Source of the DNA: Notospermus geniculatus
Taxonomy: Eukaryota; Nemertea; Pilidiophora; Heteronemertea; Lineidae
NCBI GenBank assembly: GCA_002633025.1
Contig: NMRB01001315.1
Coordinates: forward strand, 95,904 to 159,903
Reading direction: 5' to 3'
DNA: 64,000 nt
Shown here: positions 29,791 through 40,622 of the stretch, piece after piece
Position numbering within the stretch: the first letter of the stretch is position 1
How the letters are laid out: each line of letters starts with the position of its first letter
Translations under genes and position numbers: made by a program
The notes under the pieces: generated by a model
Told to the model about the DNA's origin: nothing
The model's database searches: none
The model's input: the letters and a program-made list of their open reading frames with translations, nothing else

Positions 29791-29875
29791 GACTTTGACA
29801 TCATAGCAGGTAGATCATACAGCATAGTGCACCGTTTCTCAATTTTTTTTTGTCTTTCATATAGAGAGGATTTTC

Positions 29876-30227
29876 TCAAGACCTCAGGACGTCCTCGTTG
29901 AGTACGTGGCTCAGAGCACGTGTAATAATTGCAATCCCTGCAAACAGGGCACTTGTAACTACCTTCTCATCAGCCATGACAAGGTTGCAGGCTACAGGCA
30001 GCCTGACCTTGCAAATTCTGCAAGAACGCCAACTGACAGAACCTGTTTGTTGATCCTTCCGAAAACATAACGCACATACATCTGGCACATTGGTAATGTT
30101 GTCGAACACCTCTTTGACCTGTTGATGGGATAAACCAGATTTCTTCTTGGCTGGATTTTTTTCTTTTTTGTGAACTTCCGCAACTGCTTGGTGAAATATC
30201 TGTTATACTGCCCAGTTTCAACTTCAT
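29876..30227 (-). pseudogene. Cys-rich zinc-binding domain (unit 2 copy)
   Basis: Same domain as 14808-15159. Here the NVPDVCALCFRKD junction is intact, but one A is missing from the upstream Lys run (KKKK, near 30159), so the N-terminal part is shifted. The shift before YKCPVC is shared with unit 1. Confidence 0.55.
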
Positions 30228-30344
30228 TCAAGTCTGAGCAGCAGGGTTTTATGCACGATTACAAATGCTCAGTTAGAATATGAAAGTTCTATTTCAGAAA
30301 TACATGTATGTATTTGCCATGTGATCTCGTGCAAGGCGTCAATT

Positions 30345-30490
30345 CTCCGGCTCATCATAAATGTCATCATCAACCTCTAACCATGCTAACCTGGGAAATA
30401 CGTCTTGAGGCAATATTCTTTCTCTTCACTCAATGGCGATATTATGTACAACCACACAAGCAGTGACGATTCTACAAACTCTCGCTGATT
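30345..30490 (-). pseudogene. PIF/Harbinger transposase relic (unit 2 copy)
   Basis: It keeps the C-terminal CRIVTACVVVHNIAI-like segment of the unit 1 relic. The upstream part is replaced between 30490 and 30670 by unrelated sequence before similarity resumes near 30690. Confidence 0.5.
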
Positions 30491-31391
30491 GCATCCTAAC
30501 CTCTCCATGAACATGGCCGATCCAACAACAATACGGCGACTGCATATGGTTGATCTATCTTATATCTATTTATTGTACATATTCGGAAGGGAAGCAAAAC
30601 CCGTGAATGTGGGAATTGCGGAAAAATGTGGAATACTTGGTGAGCACGTCTGCTCACTCCAAATCTCTGATAGCATGTCAAACATGACCCAGCTGATTGT
30701 GCTGCTCAAAGTAATTGTCTCGTTGTGAATTTCTATATAAACCTCAGAAACATGGCCTACAGACTATTCGTTTTGTGGAAGCATGGCAGGTTGGGTGTTG
30801 GGAACAGGGTTGCCATCCCCAGCTGTGTGGTGTGGCTTGTGAGGAGGACATATCCATCACCTGATGGGGTTTACACAGGATTCGTCCCAACCAGATTGTA
30901 GAACTGTGGGCAACATGGTCAATGACAATCACTTATCTCAGGAAAGATTACACTCGTCCCCAGTGGCCTCGAGCTTAATACTAGTCATACGCTCTCAACC
31001 ACTGGCACAGATGGGGCCTAATCATGTTTCTGAATGCTAGATGGCGCAAACTATCATCAACCAATCAGCGACCAGTATTTCACGCAACTAGGGGAAAACA
31101 TGGAACATTTTCTAATTGGCTGATCGTTCATTGGCTGGTTTATCGAGCGTGTTCGTCAACAACTGGTAGTGACATCTAGTGTTCAGAAACGGACTTTGGC
31201 ACCAAGTGTTTCAGTGGTTTAGGGTGACAGCTTCGAGCGGAGGCCGATACCACTGAATTATTGAGTGTAAGGAAAGATATGATTGATTCTATCTCCGTTT
31301 TTAACGGGTCTTTTCATCTTACAGAGTTTTCATTAACAGTTCATTGTGTCATTTCCTCAGAAAATACAAAGTTTCAAAAAGTCTGACGTTG

Positions 31392-31673
31392 TTAGTGCTT
31401 TTCAAATCTACTCTTGTGCTGCTGCAGTAGGACATCCATCGATGGCTTGGGAACTGCAGCACGTGTAGCCCGTTCTTTTGCAGGGTCCTCCCGCAGCATG
31501 ACGGCCTTGGTGTCCAACCGCTCCTTCTTTCTAACACCGATTTCCCACTGCAGGAAAATTCGTGAGATCAGCTGGGTGATGTAGAGGTATTCCTTGGGTG
31601 TCTTCTTCAGCTGGAGATACCATTTGGCTGACTGTTTATTATATTTCCCTATCATCCTGCAAGGACGAGCCAT
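31392..31673 (-). CDS. Conserved ORF YLYITQLISRIFLQWE (unit 2)
   Basis: Copy of 16463-16750 with about three substitutions and a 6-base in-frame deletion. The frame is open throughout, which is the best case in the units for surviving coding constraint. Confidence 0.45.
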   Translation of the reverse strand: MARPCRMIGKYNKQSAKWYLQLKKTPKEYLYITQLISRIFLQWEIGVRKKERLDTKAVMLREDPAKERATRAAVPKPSMDVLLQQHKSRFEKH

Positions 31674-31819
31674 AAGGAATTGAGAGCAATGATAAAACTA
31701 CTGTGCCAAAGAGAACCCACTCCATATCACAGTGGTGCAGGATGGGTCAGTTGAGCGGATTTGAAAAATCAATGTCCTTGTCGATGTGTTCAATGACATC
31801 TGAATTCCACCCACTTTTT

Positions 31820-32732
31820 AGCTCACCGGGGTGAGCTATTACGATGGTGAAGCGTCCGTCGTCCGTCGTCGTCGTCGTCGTGTTCCGTTAGCAGGGCACG
31901 TTTCGTAACCGCTGGGGCTATGGATCTGAAACTTCGTACATACATAGCCCTAGGTCAGATGACCCATGACACCAAGTTTCGGTCCGATTCGATTGTTGGC
32001 TTGGCCACCAGGTGGCCAAAACCAAAAACACAAAAAGTGCAATAACTCCTGAACTAATGACTGGATCATCTCCAAATTTTTATCATAGGTGTATCTAATG
32101 AGGATACATGACATATATAACGAGTTTTTGATTTGACCTACTTTTCAAGGTCACAGAGGTCAAAGTTCGACAAAAGTGACGAACCTCTCACAGTTTGTTA
32201 TTATTTCACCGAGCGACTTCATATTTTGCATAAACATGCATTGGAGGGGTACCTTTAAAAATACCAAGTTTCGGCCCGATTGGACATCCAGTATGGCCGC
32301 CAGGTGGCGTAACCTGAAAATCAAGTAAGTGCTATTACTCAGGAACGGCTTGACGCAGAGGGCTCAAATTTGATATTTACCTCCATCTAGATGACCTTTA
32401 CATGCACGTCAAATTTCAGCCTGATTTGACTTCAAACATGGCCACCAGGTGGCGTAACCCAAAAATCATCAAAGTGCTGTAACTCAGGAACGACTTGACC
32501 CAAAGCACTCCAATGTGCTATGTGGTCCCCTGCAGATGATCTTTATGTGCATGTGAAGTTCCGGCCCGATCGAACATACAATATGGCGCCAGGTGGCATA
32601 ACCCAAAAATCATCAAAGTCCTAGCTGGGAGTGACTTGACCGAGATTGCTCATACCACTGATATGTACCTCCCTCTGTCATTAGACTATTATGTCCAACC
32701 TGGTGAGCACATGGTCCATGGACCATTTCATT
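31820..32732 (+). mobile_element. T-tract element E3 (AGCTCACCGG family, 913 bp)
   Basis: It follows T5 (31815-31819) and starts with the palindrome AGCTCACCGGGGTGAGCT. A GTCGTCGTCG run comes next, then subrepeats with ATATGGCCGCCAGGTGGCG. Near the end GGTGAGC (32702-32708) matches the head arm, followed by palindrome ATGGTCCATGGACCAT and TTCATT. Unit 1 has the exact empty site CACTTTTT/GCTGTGG (16891-16903). No target duplication. Confidence 0.9.
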
Positions 32733-32759
32733 GCTGTGGTGTATTGACTGTGTATATAA

Positions 32760-32960
32760 TCAACAAGCGTTGATTCGTGCGGCAAAAACAACACCTTTGA
32801 ATCTCTGATTTGCTGATAGGCAGCGGGACTCTTCCTTGGTCATGGCAGGATGCCATCTCACCCCTTCTGCAGATTTCCTGGACAACATATCCAATTGGCA
32901 CAACAATTTCATAGGGGAGTCATCTGGTAATTCCATAATTGATCTTTCACACTGAGGCAA
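32760..32960 (-). CDS. Conserved ORF MELPDDSPMKLLCQLD (unit 2)
   Basis: Copy of 16922-17131, with V for M in GVRWHPAMTKEE and a deletion in the upstream CEHGEK region. It stays open. E3 has separated it from the neighbouring YLYITQ ORF. Confidence 0.4.
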   Translation of the reverse strand: MPQCERSIMELPDDSPMKLLCQLDMLSRKSAEGVRWHPAMTKEESRCLSANQRFKGVVFAARINAC

Positions 32961-33062
32961 ATGAACGCATCTGGGTATTCACCCAATATGCTCTCAAGTT
33001 CCGTTACAAGAACGTTCAAACTTGAACCATTGTCCGATTTATCTAACCGTAATTTCGTTTTT

Positions 33063-33600
33063 ATGGTTCCCGATCACTAAGATTGGGAACCATATTGTTT
33101 TTGGTCATGGTGTCTGTGTGTGTGTCACATCTCATGTTATCAAATTTGAATATCAAATCTCGCCATGATATCAGCAAATATCATGCGGCCGAGCACGATT
33201 TAGAGTATATAGGCCTAGTAGCGTAGCTAGCCTACGTAAAGTGGAACCTGAAATCCCACAAGCTGAATTCTGGAACCACCTCCTCGGCGAATCCTGTTAT
33301 TTTCGGTACAAAGGACCGACCGATGAATAACCCGCTCACAGCAGTTAATGTTGTTGTGTTGTTAAACAGGTGAGCATGGTCCTCGCACAAAACTTCAGAT
33401 AGAAATTCATTAATCCCGTAAACATGGTAAACTCTAAAATTGTTCAATTCGTATCTCGCCCCGGCGTCCGCCATGTTTAACAAGCCTCCTGCTCGACATG
33501 CGCAGTGTTAATCACGTGCAATATTGTCGGGATGCGCATTCGGTCCTAGAGTAGGCCTACACCAATCGAACTCGGCCTAGGTGTGTAATGTGTGGGTTTT
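33063..33600 (+). mobile_element. T-tract element E2 (unit 2 copy)
   Basis: The head palindrome ATGGTTCCCGATC/GATTGGGAACCAT (33063-33093) directly follows T5. The body matches 18418-19000 with small deletions, including loss of CAACCATGACAAGAGTTGA near 33480. The 3' end is not defined. Confidence 0.6.
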
Positions 33601-33749
33601 GCTGTAATAATCTGCCAACATGTTTGGTGAGAGTTTCAGTAGTTCCTATGTTGAGAGAGTAGGTTGGCTTGCAATTTCATATTCTGCAACGGAGTTGTAG
33701 GATGTTGGCATGTTTGGTCGTGCCAGTTATTGCGTATGTGACGGCTTGG

Positions 33750-34860
33750 ATGAAAGGTGGCTTTAAATTGTCATCTTCGGCTGTGACGCGTCATCTCCAC
33801 CTTCTCCTCCAACGTTGGCGTCAGCCAATTCGAGATTGGAGCGCACCTCTGACTCCGCATCATCCACGTGTTTCTGTCTTTTTTGTCTTCCTTTTTGGAC
33901 CCATGGCTTGTTTTTGTACGACGCATAAACACTTGTAGAAAGGCCTCACAAATGCACAACGAAGCTATAAATACAGGATGCACGGACGTCGGAGGACACA
34001 AACAGTGCACCGCACAGCACCCGGACGCTCACCTTCCGTGAGTTGACTATGCGTCGACTTTCTTTCATGTAGCAAACGATGATAAGTCTGTCGGCAGCCG
34101 TCAACATTGCACTGTCGGCTTCTTCTGCATTCCGATCCCACATGAGAACTCCCAAGACAGCGTAAACACAGTTTATTTGACTTTGCTACAGCCCAACGAT
34201 CGATCACATCCATTCTCGAATTCTTCGCAGCTCCAAATCCCGTGATTACCTCCGCATTGGGTACATCCCAATGCGGGCTCTCGTTCTGCGCCTTGAAATC
34301 CACACACAGCCTCGTGCGCTACTTTCCTGAGTTCAGCCTCCCTGATTACGAATCTCCGTAACGTTTCCACGTTTTGCACGAAGCCATGCTCATATATCCA
34401 CCGATTATAAGCCGTCACCATTCCTTCGTTCATTTTGTTGAATAGTATTGTGTACAGCAACCTACTGTCATGACTGTCCAGCTCCGAATTCAGATTTGCA
34501 ACCTTCAGATTGATCACTACAATGTCCAGTAAGTCTGCAAACCTTTCGATATCTCCTGCATTTCCGGGTCGAATTAGTTTAAAATCACGGAGTTCCTCAA
34601 ACTGAATCGCAACGTGCCTTCGTAGGCCACCGTACTTTCTATCGAGCCGTTCCTTGGCTGCTTCCTATGCTGCCGCTGTGTGTCCTAAGTTTTCAATTAC
34701 TTTCAAAGCGTCTCCAGCCAAGTATTGTCTGAGCTGCAACAGTTTACTCCGCAGACGTTGGAGCCCTATCAACACAAGCGACAAACGTTGCCTTCCAGTT
34801 TTCATACTGTTTAATGTCCCCTTTGAATACTGGGATTGAGACACGGTTCAATTGCTGTCA
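33750..34860 (-). pseudogene. BEL/Pao gag relic (unit 2 copy)
   Basis: It has the same gag pieces as 19110-20620, but without the RNase H patch and the palindrome. It has its own deletion near 34270 (about 80 bp, between the zinc knuckle and the middle part). The zinc-knuckle residues CLRCLGSSHVGSEC are kept. Confidence 0.7.
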
Positions 34861-35269
34861 CATATCTCGTTCGATAGATGGACCCCCGTCATATCTTCGG
34901 TCCATTGCATTAGTTGCCCCAAAGTCATGACAAGGCCCCTCAGTTGACTTCTCTGTTTTCTTCTGTTTCTTTGTCGATGGCTGCTGCACTTCAGCCTCTA
35001 GAACTGAAGTCAGCTGTTGTTTCTCTTCTGCTAGATGGTGTTGCTGCAATTCTGTTCCATGCTCCCGGTGAGGTTTGGGAAGAGGAGGTTTTTGTCAGTA
35101 TCTATTTTGGCCGTCTTTCGCACTGATGCATCTGCCATGAAATCAAGTGCTTTCTCACAATCCTTCGGTTTGTCTTGCCGCGGGTCTCCATAAGATCCTG
35201 TGACTCCATCAGGTGCCTTTCCGTTGGGGTCAACTCCCCCATTAGTTCGCGATCAATGTCTGGTAAGCT

Positions 35270-35760
35270 CTTTCATGCCTCTCGGCTTCCAAAGTCTACT
35301 AAATGCTTAAACCGCACAACATCCTTGAATTCCTTGGTGTTCTGTACGATATTCCTCCACTTGTTGTGAAGATAGAACGGTAATTTTTTCACTAACTGAC
35401 GGATATTATCGGAATATTCGAGCGCTTGACCAGCATTACTATTACCCACAGCATACCGGCATTCCATCAAGAACACAGCGAATTCATCCAGTGCTTTAGG
35501 ATTGTCCGGCTTTATATGTTAGACCAGTTCAATGCCCATTTGATGTATGCTGCTGCAACCACATCCGGATCGCCATGTTCAGCCATCGCTGCCGAATATC
35601 CAACTGCACTATCGTTCGAGATGCGAGTATCCCCTTACGATACGCTGAGCATTACCTGTAGTATGCCGTTCAAGATACGAAAAGTGTCCCGACTCCATTG
35701 ATGAAGGGGGCGTATCTAGGTCGTCACTCCATTTTCTGATGTCTCCATCTCTCTCTCTCT
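35270..35760 (-). pseudogene. Second gag relic, N-terminal extension kept
   Basis: It matches 20850-21390 and continues further upstream with SMESGHFSYLERHTTGNAQR, the usual start of the domain, lost from unit 1. A 4-base insertion (near 35608) and a deletion of KERY codons break the frame. Unit similarity ends here. Confidence 0.6.
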
Positions 35761-36100
35761 CAGTGTCTCTCAATCAGTGTCTATATCCTCATTAATAATT
35801 CGAAATAAACGTCTCTTTCCGTCTCTTGAAGTCACACACATGGATATATTGTCACGGTCATAGTTCTAGTGATATAATCTTCTATAGTCCTTTATAGTTA
35901 TAATCTCATAAATGCTAATGTTCAGTTTCACGGCCGTCCATGTTCGTGCCAAGGCTATACTACTGATCTAAAGTATTTTTCTCACCAATCTTATCTTGTT
36001 GGGCAGTGAAACTGAGCTCGTGGTCTAAATTAGTGGTACTGTTTACGAGTATAAAAAACCAAATGATACGGAACAAGGCCATCGCATACAACCGGCACGC
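35760..36100. other. Spacer between units 2 and 3
   Basis: It begins with a CT-rich run (CTCTCTCTCTCAGTG near 35750). The stretch TTGTCACGGTCATAG and the AATAAA at 35804 might belong to a retrotransposon long terminal repeat 5' of the gag relic, but no second copy is present to confirm it. Confidence 0.3.
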
Positions 36101-36101
36101 A

Positions 36102-36422
36102 TTATTTCTCTCTGGTCCCATACTTTCTGACACCTGCTTTCTCCCCAACGGCTACCAGAACCGTAGCAGCCGCATCATATGAGCAGGGGTTTGCAAAAAC
36201 AGGTTTCTGAACTGACACTAAACATCTGTTCCCTGTTGTCTCACTTGGCTGGCGGTTTGCAGTATGGTTTTTGTCCAGCTCACATTTAGCTTGTTCAATG
36301 TATTCTCGCCCATTCGCATCTTCTTTTATGTGAAAAAAATCCTTCTTCACAACTAGCGTGTTCTCACGCCCTCTTCGACAGGTGTAAAACATAACTTCAC
36401 ACACTTCAAACAGATAAGACAC
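36102..36422 (-). pseudogene. Tyrosine-recombinase-like (DUF3504-type) fragment
   Basis: The frame reads VCEVMFYTCRRGREN, then DFFHIKEDANGREYIE and ELDKNHTANR. CRRGREN followed by G-x-x-Y-x-x...E-x-x-KNH is the recognised pattern of Crypton-derived DUF3504 proteins. After SETTGNRC the frame is lost by a shift, and the catalytic region beyond is not seen. It lies only between units 2 and 3. Confidence 0.6.
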
Positions 36423-36429
36423 ACGTCAG

Positions 36430-36955
36430 ACGCTGCTCCTCTAGGTGTGGGCACTTCCTATACAAAAAGTCAACAAGCTCCTGTCTCCGAATAGGATGCA
36501 GGAATAGCTATCAGTCATGTCTTTCACATGACCTAAAAAGAGAAACCATGGTATCCCATAATGTATTTATATCACCCATAAACATGGTTTCTCCTTCATG
36601 GGAGAAGTTTTCTGTCGCATAATTTAAAATCTCCCATGAATCATAATCTTGTCTTACTGAATAGGTAGAATTCTGAGGGCTTATTTACACAACAGCAATA
36701 AACAAGTGTCTTTGGAGTTTTGTAAAAGATTTGAGAACCCATACAATGGCAACTGATTTACTGGCTACGAACCTTATACATTTGCTCAGAGTGTTTTTAA
36801 CTTGAACTGCAACCCACCACGTCTTTTTTGGCCGAAAAATTGACTTTGAAGTTCAGGACACCGACTTTATCATTGGACCCAAGAACCCTAAACTCTAATA
36901 GTAATAGTAAATGTAAAATGCATGCCGAGTGTGCATCAGATCAGTCAGTCTGCAT
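36430..36955. other. Intergenic or intron sequence
   Basis: Nothing coding is seen on either strand. It contains inverted words AAACCATGGTATCCCATAATG and ACATGGTTTCTCC around 36540-36600. Confidence 0.4.
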
Positions 36956-36959
36956 GGTC

Positions 36960-37050
36960 CATGGACTAGGCCTAGGGCCTATGGAGTGTTATTAGGGGCC
37001 TAGGCCTAGCCTAATTAGGCCTAGGCTAGGCCTAGGCCTATAGGCAAGGC
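36960..37050. repeat. AGGCCTAGG palindromic tract
   Basis: A dense run of CTAGGCCTAGG/TAGGCCTA words occurs directly inside the first intron of the MADF gene. It resembles the 11200-11530 tract. Confidence 0.7.
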
Positions 37051-37059
37051 CGAACCTAC

Positions 37060-37249
37060 CTGGCAGTCCAACTGCTTCAACGATCTCATTCATTTTCAAG
37101 GCTTTCTTTAGACGGTTGTGGTATTCAGGAAGTGTAAAATCATACAAGCAAGGTCGATTACCCGACATTTCAACTAAAATATCCTCGGTTTCTTCGGACC
37201 AGCCGGCGGGGCCTTCGTCTGCTGTGGGCGCCGCCATCTTCCCAGACAT
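37060..37249 (-). CDS. First exon of a MADF-domain gene
   Basis: The minus strand has ATGTCTGGGAAG, then a strong Kozak start AAGATGGCGGCG (ATG at 37237). The start of a MADF (Myb/SANT-like) domain follows: WSEETEDILVEMSGNRPCLY, then EYHNRLKKALKMNEIVEAV. It ends at a good donor (CCAG/GTAGGT, 37060/37059). MADF proteins usually act as transcription regulators or are transposon-derived. The next exons are not visible before 35760, so the rest is lost or far away. The exon starts about 100 bp from the edge of unit 3. Confidence 0.7.
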
Positions 37250-37341
37250 GCCAGAGCCACGTGACTTCCCAACGGCTCTTGATTGGTCCGACTGTTTTGC
37301 ATCCGTCTCCGCCTCCGCCTCCAACCACCGCACACGATGAA

Positions 37342-37500
37342 AACGGAAATCTGTAAGAATTTTCCTCGAGTCCACACTTTTCCATGAAGTTCACCGTTGC
37401 CAAAAGCTCACTTTTGATTTCTACAACTTGTCCTACATAGACATGATAGAAGACATGTCCAGCCGCGCATATTGCCAACAGATGGCATCAAAGTTCTAGC
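37342..37500 (-). pseudogene. Unit 3 copy of the Tudor-like FP fragment
   Basis: It matches 4700-4850: VGQVVEIKSELLATVNFMEK and NSYRFP, with a 7-base insertion (ATAGACATGATAG region) that changes the frame. The similarity starts abruptly at 37342, which marks the 5' breakpoint of unit 3. Confidence 0.5.
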
Positions 37501-37799
37501 GGACCAATGTACTGTACAGGAAAATCTACGTGATTGCTGCTCGATCAATAATGACTGGGTCCGCTCTATGCATTGAAGTGACACCTAGTGGTCAACTCGC
37601 TGGGTGCTCCTATTAAATCAAGGACATAGCAGTCAAAATCTTTAAAATCCATGTTGAAGGCGATGGGAGACTGCATCATGATAGTTCATGACATCACGTT
37701 GTCCATTTTCAAATTCCCGTTTGAGTCGCTGAATATGTCTCTCGTTGTTGACATATGTATTCATCTTGGGATTTGGGGCACCAGTAATCTCGGGCCGAT

Positions 37800-38737
37800 T
37801 CATCTCATTTGTTTGAAAAGCATGGGTATGCCGCCATTTTCTCTGCTGTCCACTGGAAACCCCTTGTCACGCTTGTAGCAATCTTCTTCATATTCGTTTC
37901 CTTCAACCGCCTGTTTCCTGACGTTGCATTTCTCTCCAGCAGAATCGTTTACATCTTTTGCATCCTGTAGGTCTACTCCCAACATCTGGCAATGCGTTCA
38001 TTCTTGAGCCTTGCTGTATACATGTTGCCTCGAGGGTGTCTACAATCCGAAGATCGAAGATGGAAGACCCCGAATATCGAAGATGGAAGACCCTGAAAAT
38101 CTACAAAACGAAGACCCACCGGACTACAAAAGGAAGACCCCGACAAAAAATCATGGAAGCCATCTTCAATGTTCAGTCAAACAGAGTCCCTTGATCAAGA
38201 TTTTCGGTGGACAAGAGTGGGAGACTTGTCAAGGGGAATAAAGAGGAGTCTGCCAAAGCCATCATTCAATCCAAAATCTCTTGTCAAGGGGAATAAAGAG
38301 GAGTCTGCCAAAGTCATCATTCAATCCAAAATCTCTTGTCAAGGGGAATAAAGAGGAGTCTGCCAAAGTCATCATTCAATCCAAAATCTCTTGTCAAGGG
38401 GAATAAAGAGGAGTCTGCCAAAGTCATCATTCAATCCAAAATAGCAAAGCTGAAATCTCTGATACGAGCCGCGCATGAGTGCAAAAATGAGCGGGTATTC
38501 TGAAAAGCATTTCTTGCTAATGTCATCTGTTGAAATTCACCAAGTTGCTAATGTCATCTGTTGAAATTCACCAAGAAATACAAAGTTGGAATCATATACT
38601 TTTTCATGATCAAAAATTTTCTCAATGACATGTGAGGAGGTAAGCACAATGCATCCCTCTTGGCATGGGAACTGATGTCTGCAAATGAAGTGTTCATGAC
38701 CAGTCCCTTGGGAAAGAATGCAAGTAGCCCAACTCAT
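37800..38737 (-). CDS. Unit 3 copies of the two conserved ORFs and minisatellite
   Basis: The charged ORF (37800-37985), the 55-bp minisatellite (38226-38442) and the Cys/His ORF (38537-38737) are all present and open, in the same order as at 5478-6441. Confidence 0.4.
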
Positions 38738-38882
38738 TCGCAGTTGAACGTACTAGTTCATCTGAAAGGGGCACCCGCAGGTGTTACGTACTGACAGTTG
38801 AAAGGACAGCGTCCATTATTGAACTACTATGTAAGTCCTCCAGTCAAATATTTGCCTTTCTTTTTTCGTCTGTCTTTAATCG

Positions 38883-39260
38883 TTATTTTTTTACTTTATC
38901 TCTGTCTGGGCCCTGATGGCATTCCAAGATTTTTCGGCCTGGAGCTATCCATGGCATTGCAAAGTAATCTATCTTTGGAACACTGTGCTCATTTTCTACG
39001 TAACTTTCCAGTCGGACCAGAAAATCCTCTTCAAGTTCTTGGTCTTCATTTCTGAAAATGCAATAATAGCAGTCATCAGACATTTGCCATGGTTTAGGCA
39101 TGTTAGGTGTAGGCATAAATAACATACCTGAAAGGTGTAAGTTCATTCTTGACAATGGTTCTTCATGAAGACTTGTAGAGCCTTGTATTTGGCAACATCC
39201 TTGGCCTGGAGCTGGTTCAGATCTATTTCATCATCCACGATCTTGACAAGGTCCATCAAT
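38883..39260 (-). CDS. Conserved ORF EDFLVRLESYVENE (unit 3)
   Basis: Copy of 28352-28840. SDDCYYCIFRNEDQELEEDF and KIDYFAMPWIAPGRKILE are kept, with an in-frame insertion (NMPKP) upstream, then a stop after RDKVKK. The upstream donor-bearing piece has a premature stop in HCQE. Confidence 0.4.
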
Positions 39261-39964
39261 CCATGATTTCATCCTCTGTAGCAGGTGAGTATGTGTCCAC
39301 ACTGTTACCCTTCCATTCAAGGTGGCTGAATCTCTCAGCAATGATTGTCTGGTGCGAATCCTACATTATGTTCTGAATGTTTATAAAATTCTCTCCTCAG
39401 TATGACCTCTGGGTAGATGCTAGTTCCATGGTATTCTTCAAAGCACCATCTGAGTGTAGAATAAAAATGACCATCCCCTGAATCTCTACATCTTCTCTTG
39501 TTTGAGATTGAAATCGCATAGGGTCATTACACATTCTGCTATTAACGTACTTACCTGGGTTGGGCTCACTAGCCAGGATCTAGATTTGAGTCACTAAATC
39601 CATGCTAGTGTCCCAACCCGATGTCCTATGACATACACTGCTTTACTTTGACTTATTTCTGTCAACTAACACTTTCAGACTGCAATCAATACTCATAGGT
39701 ACTTCCAAGATATCTTTCGATAACAGACTCTGAGAAGGGGGAAGGAGTTCCTGCAAGAGCTCTATTTGGGGGTCTTCAAGTGCAGGAGTCATGAGAGGTA
39801 CTCAATGTTCCTTTCACTATGTTCACAGAATGTTGTTCGTGTGGCATACAGTGCAGTGAGGATTCAGCATGTGAACTACATGCATGTTGACAGATGACTG
39901 ACACCAAGACTCTACTTTGGAGATCAAGTCAGTCAGCTGTGAAGGATAAAGATGAAGGCCAAGC

Positions 39965-40141
39965 CCATCCTTTGGTGTGTCGAGTGTCCAGAGAGCTTTC
40001 ATTTATCAAATGCGGTTTTCCGAAACGGTCTTTCAGTATTTCGACGGCGTTTGGATAGTTCGATTCAGTGAGTTGTAATCCAGCGATTGAGAGTTCTGCT
40101 TCTCCCTCAAGCTGAGAACGGAGGTACTGCAATTTTTGTAC
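39965..40141 (-). pseudogene. BEL/Pao gag patch inside unit 3
   Basis: About 175 bp replace a TCATT-like word between CCAAGC and ACTTTG that are adjacent in unit 1 (9564-9575). The minus strand reads YLRSQLEGEAELSIAGLQL, then YPNAVEILKDRFGKPHLI, a textbook internal gag segment. There are no LTRs, TIRs or poly(A). Confidence 0.8.
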
Positions 40142-40370
40142 TACTTTGAGATGCCATTAATCACTTGCTTTCTTACGTGAAGGTAAAGATCTAAATCCGC
40201 TTCTTCACACATCTTGATCATGTTGATGTCTTCTAATTGAACACACCCAAGCTGTTCAAGCTGAATGGTGTACTCCTTTATCGTCTGCTGGTCTATGGGA
40301 CAGTGCGTCGATGAAAGGAAGCCACTTATCGCTGGTGTATCATCACTCGTCATCTGCAAATGACCAGAGG
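40142..40370 (-). pseudogene. SAM-like exon (unit 3 copy)
   Basis: The acceptor (TTTGCAG) is kept, followed by MTSDDTPAISGFLSSTHCPI and IKEYTIQLEQLGCVQLEDIN. The third helix is changed to EEADLDLYLHVRKQVI by a 6-base duplication and a 37-base deletion, so it is probably non-functional. Confidence 0.45.
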
Positions 40371-40622
40371 GACTGTTCGTTTTCGTCACTTGAGGAATAT
40401 GAATTGTGATCCTTGGGAAAAGGGAAAAAGCTATGCATTTGCCATGCTTGCAATTTGCAAAGATTATTTTATGTTGTGCTGTACAGAATAATCGCTTCAT
40501 AGCTTTCTCCATTTTCTAAGGGGTCACAACTCAGATTCCTCAATTGACGAAAACGGACAGCCTTTTTCATCAAGAAATCACTACATGCACTAGAAACAAA
40601 ATGCAGAATTGCTTCCAACCGG

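Larger units (their letters stand above)
21474..35760. repeat. Tandem composite unit 2
   Basis: This is the second head-to-tail copy of the unit. It lacks the non-LTR, foldback, TTAA, 329-bp, 3.5-kb and E1 insertions of unit 1. It has its own additions: an RT fragment near 25400, a 362-bp insert at 27579, E3 at 31820 and an E-type tail at 29742. It also lacks the SAM, knuckle and LPAMMSK blocks through a deletion around 29260-29790. Confidence 0.85.
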
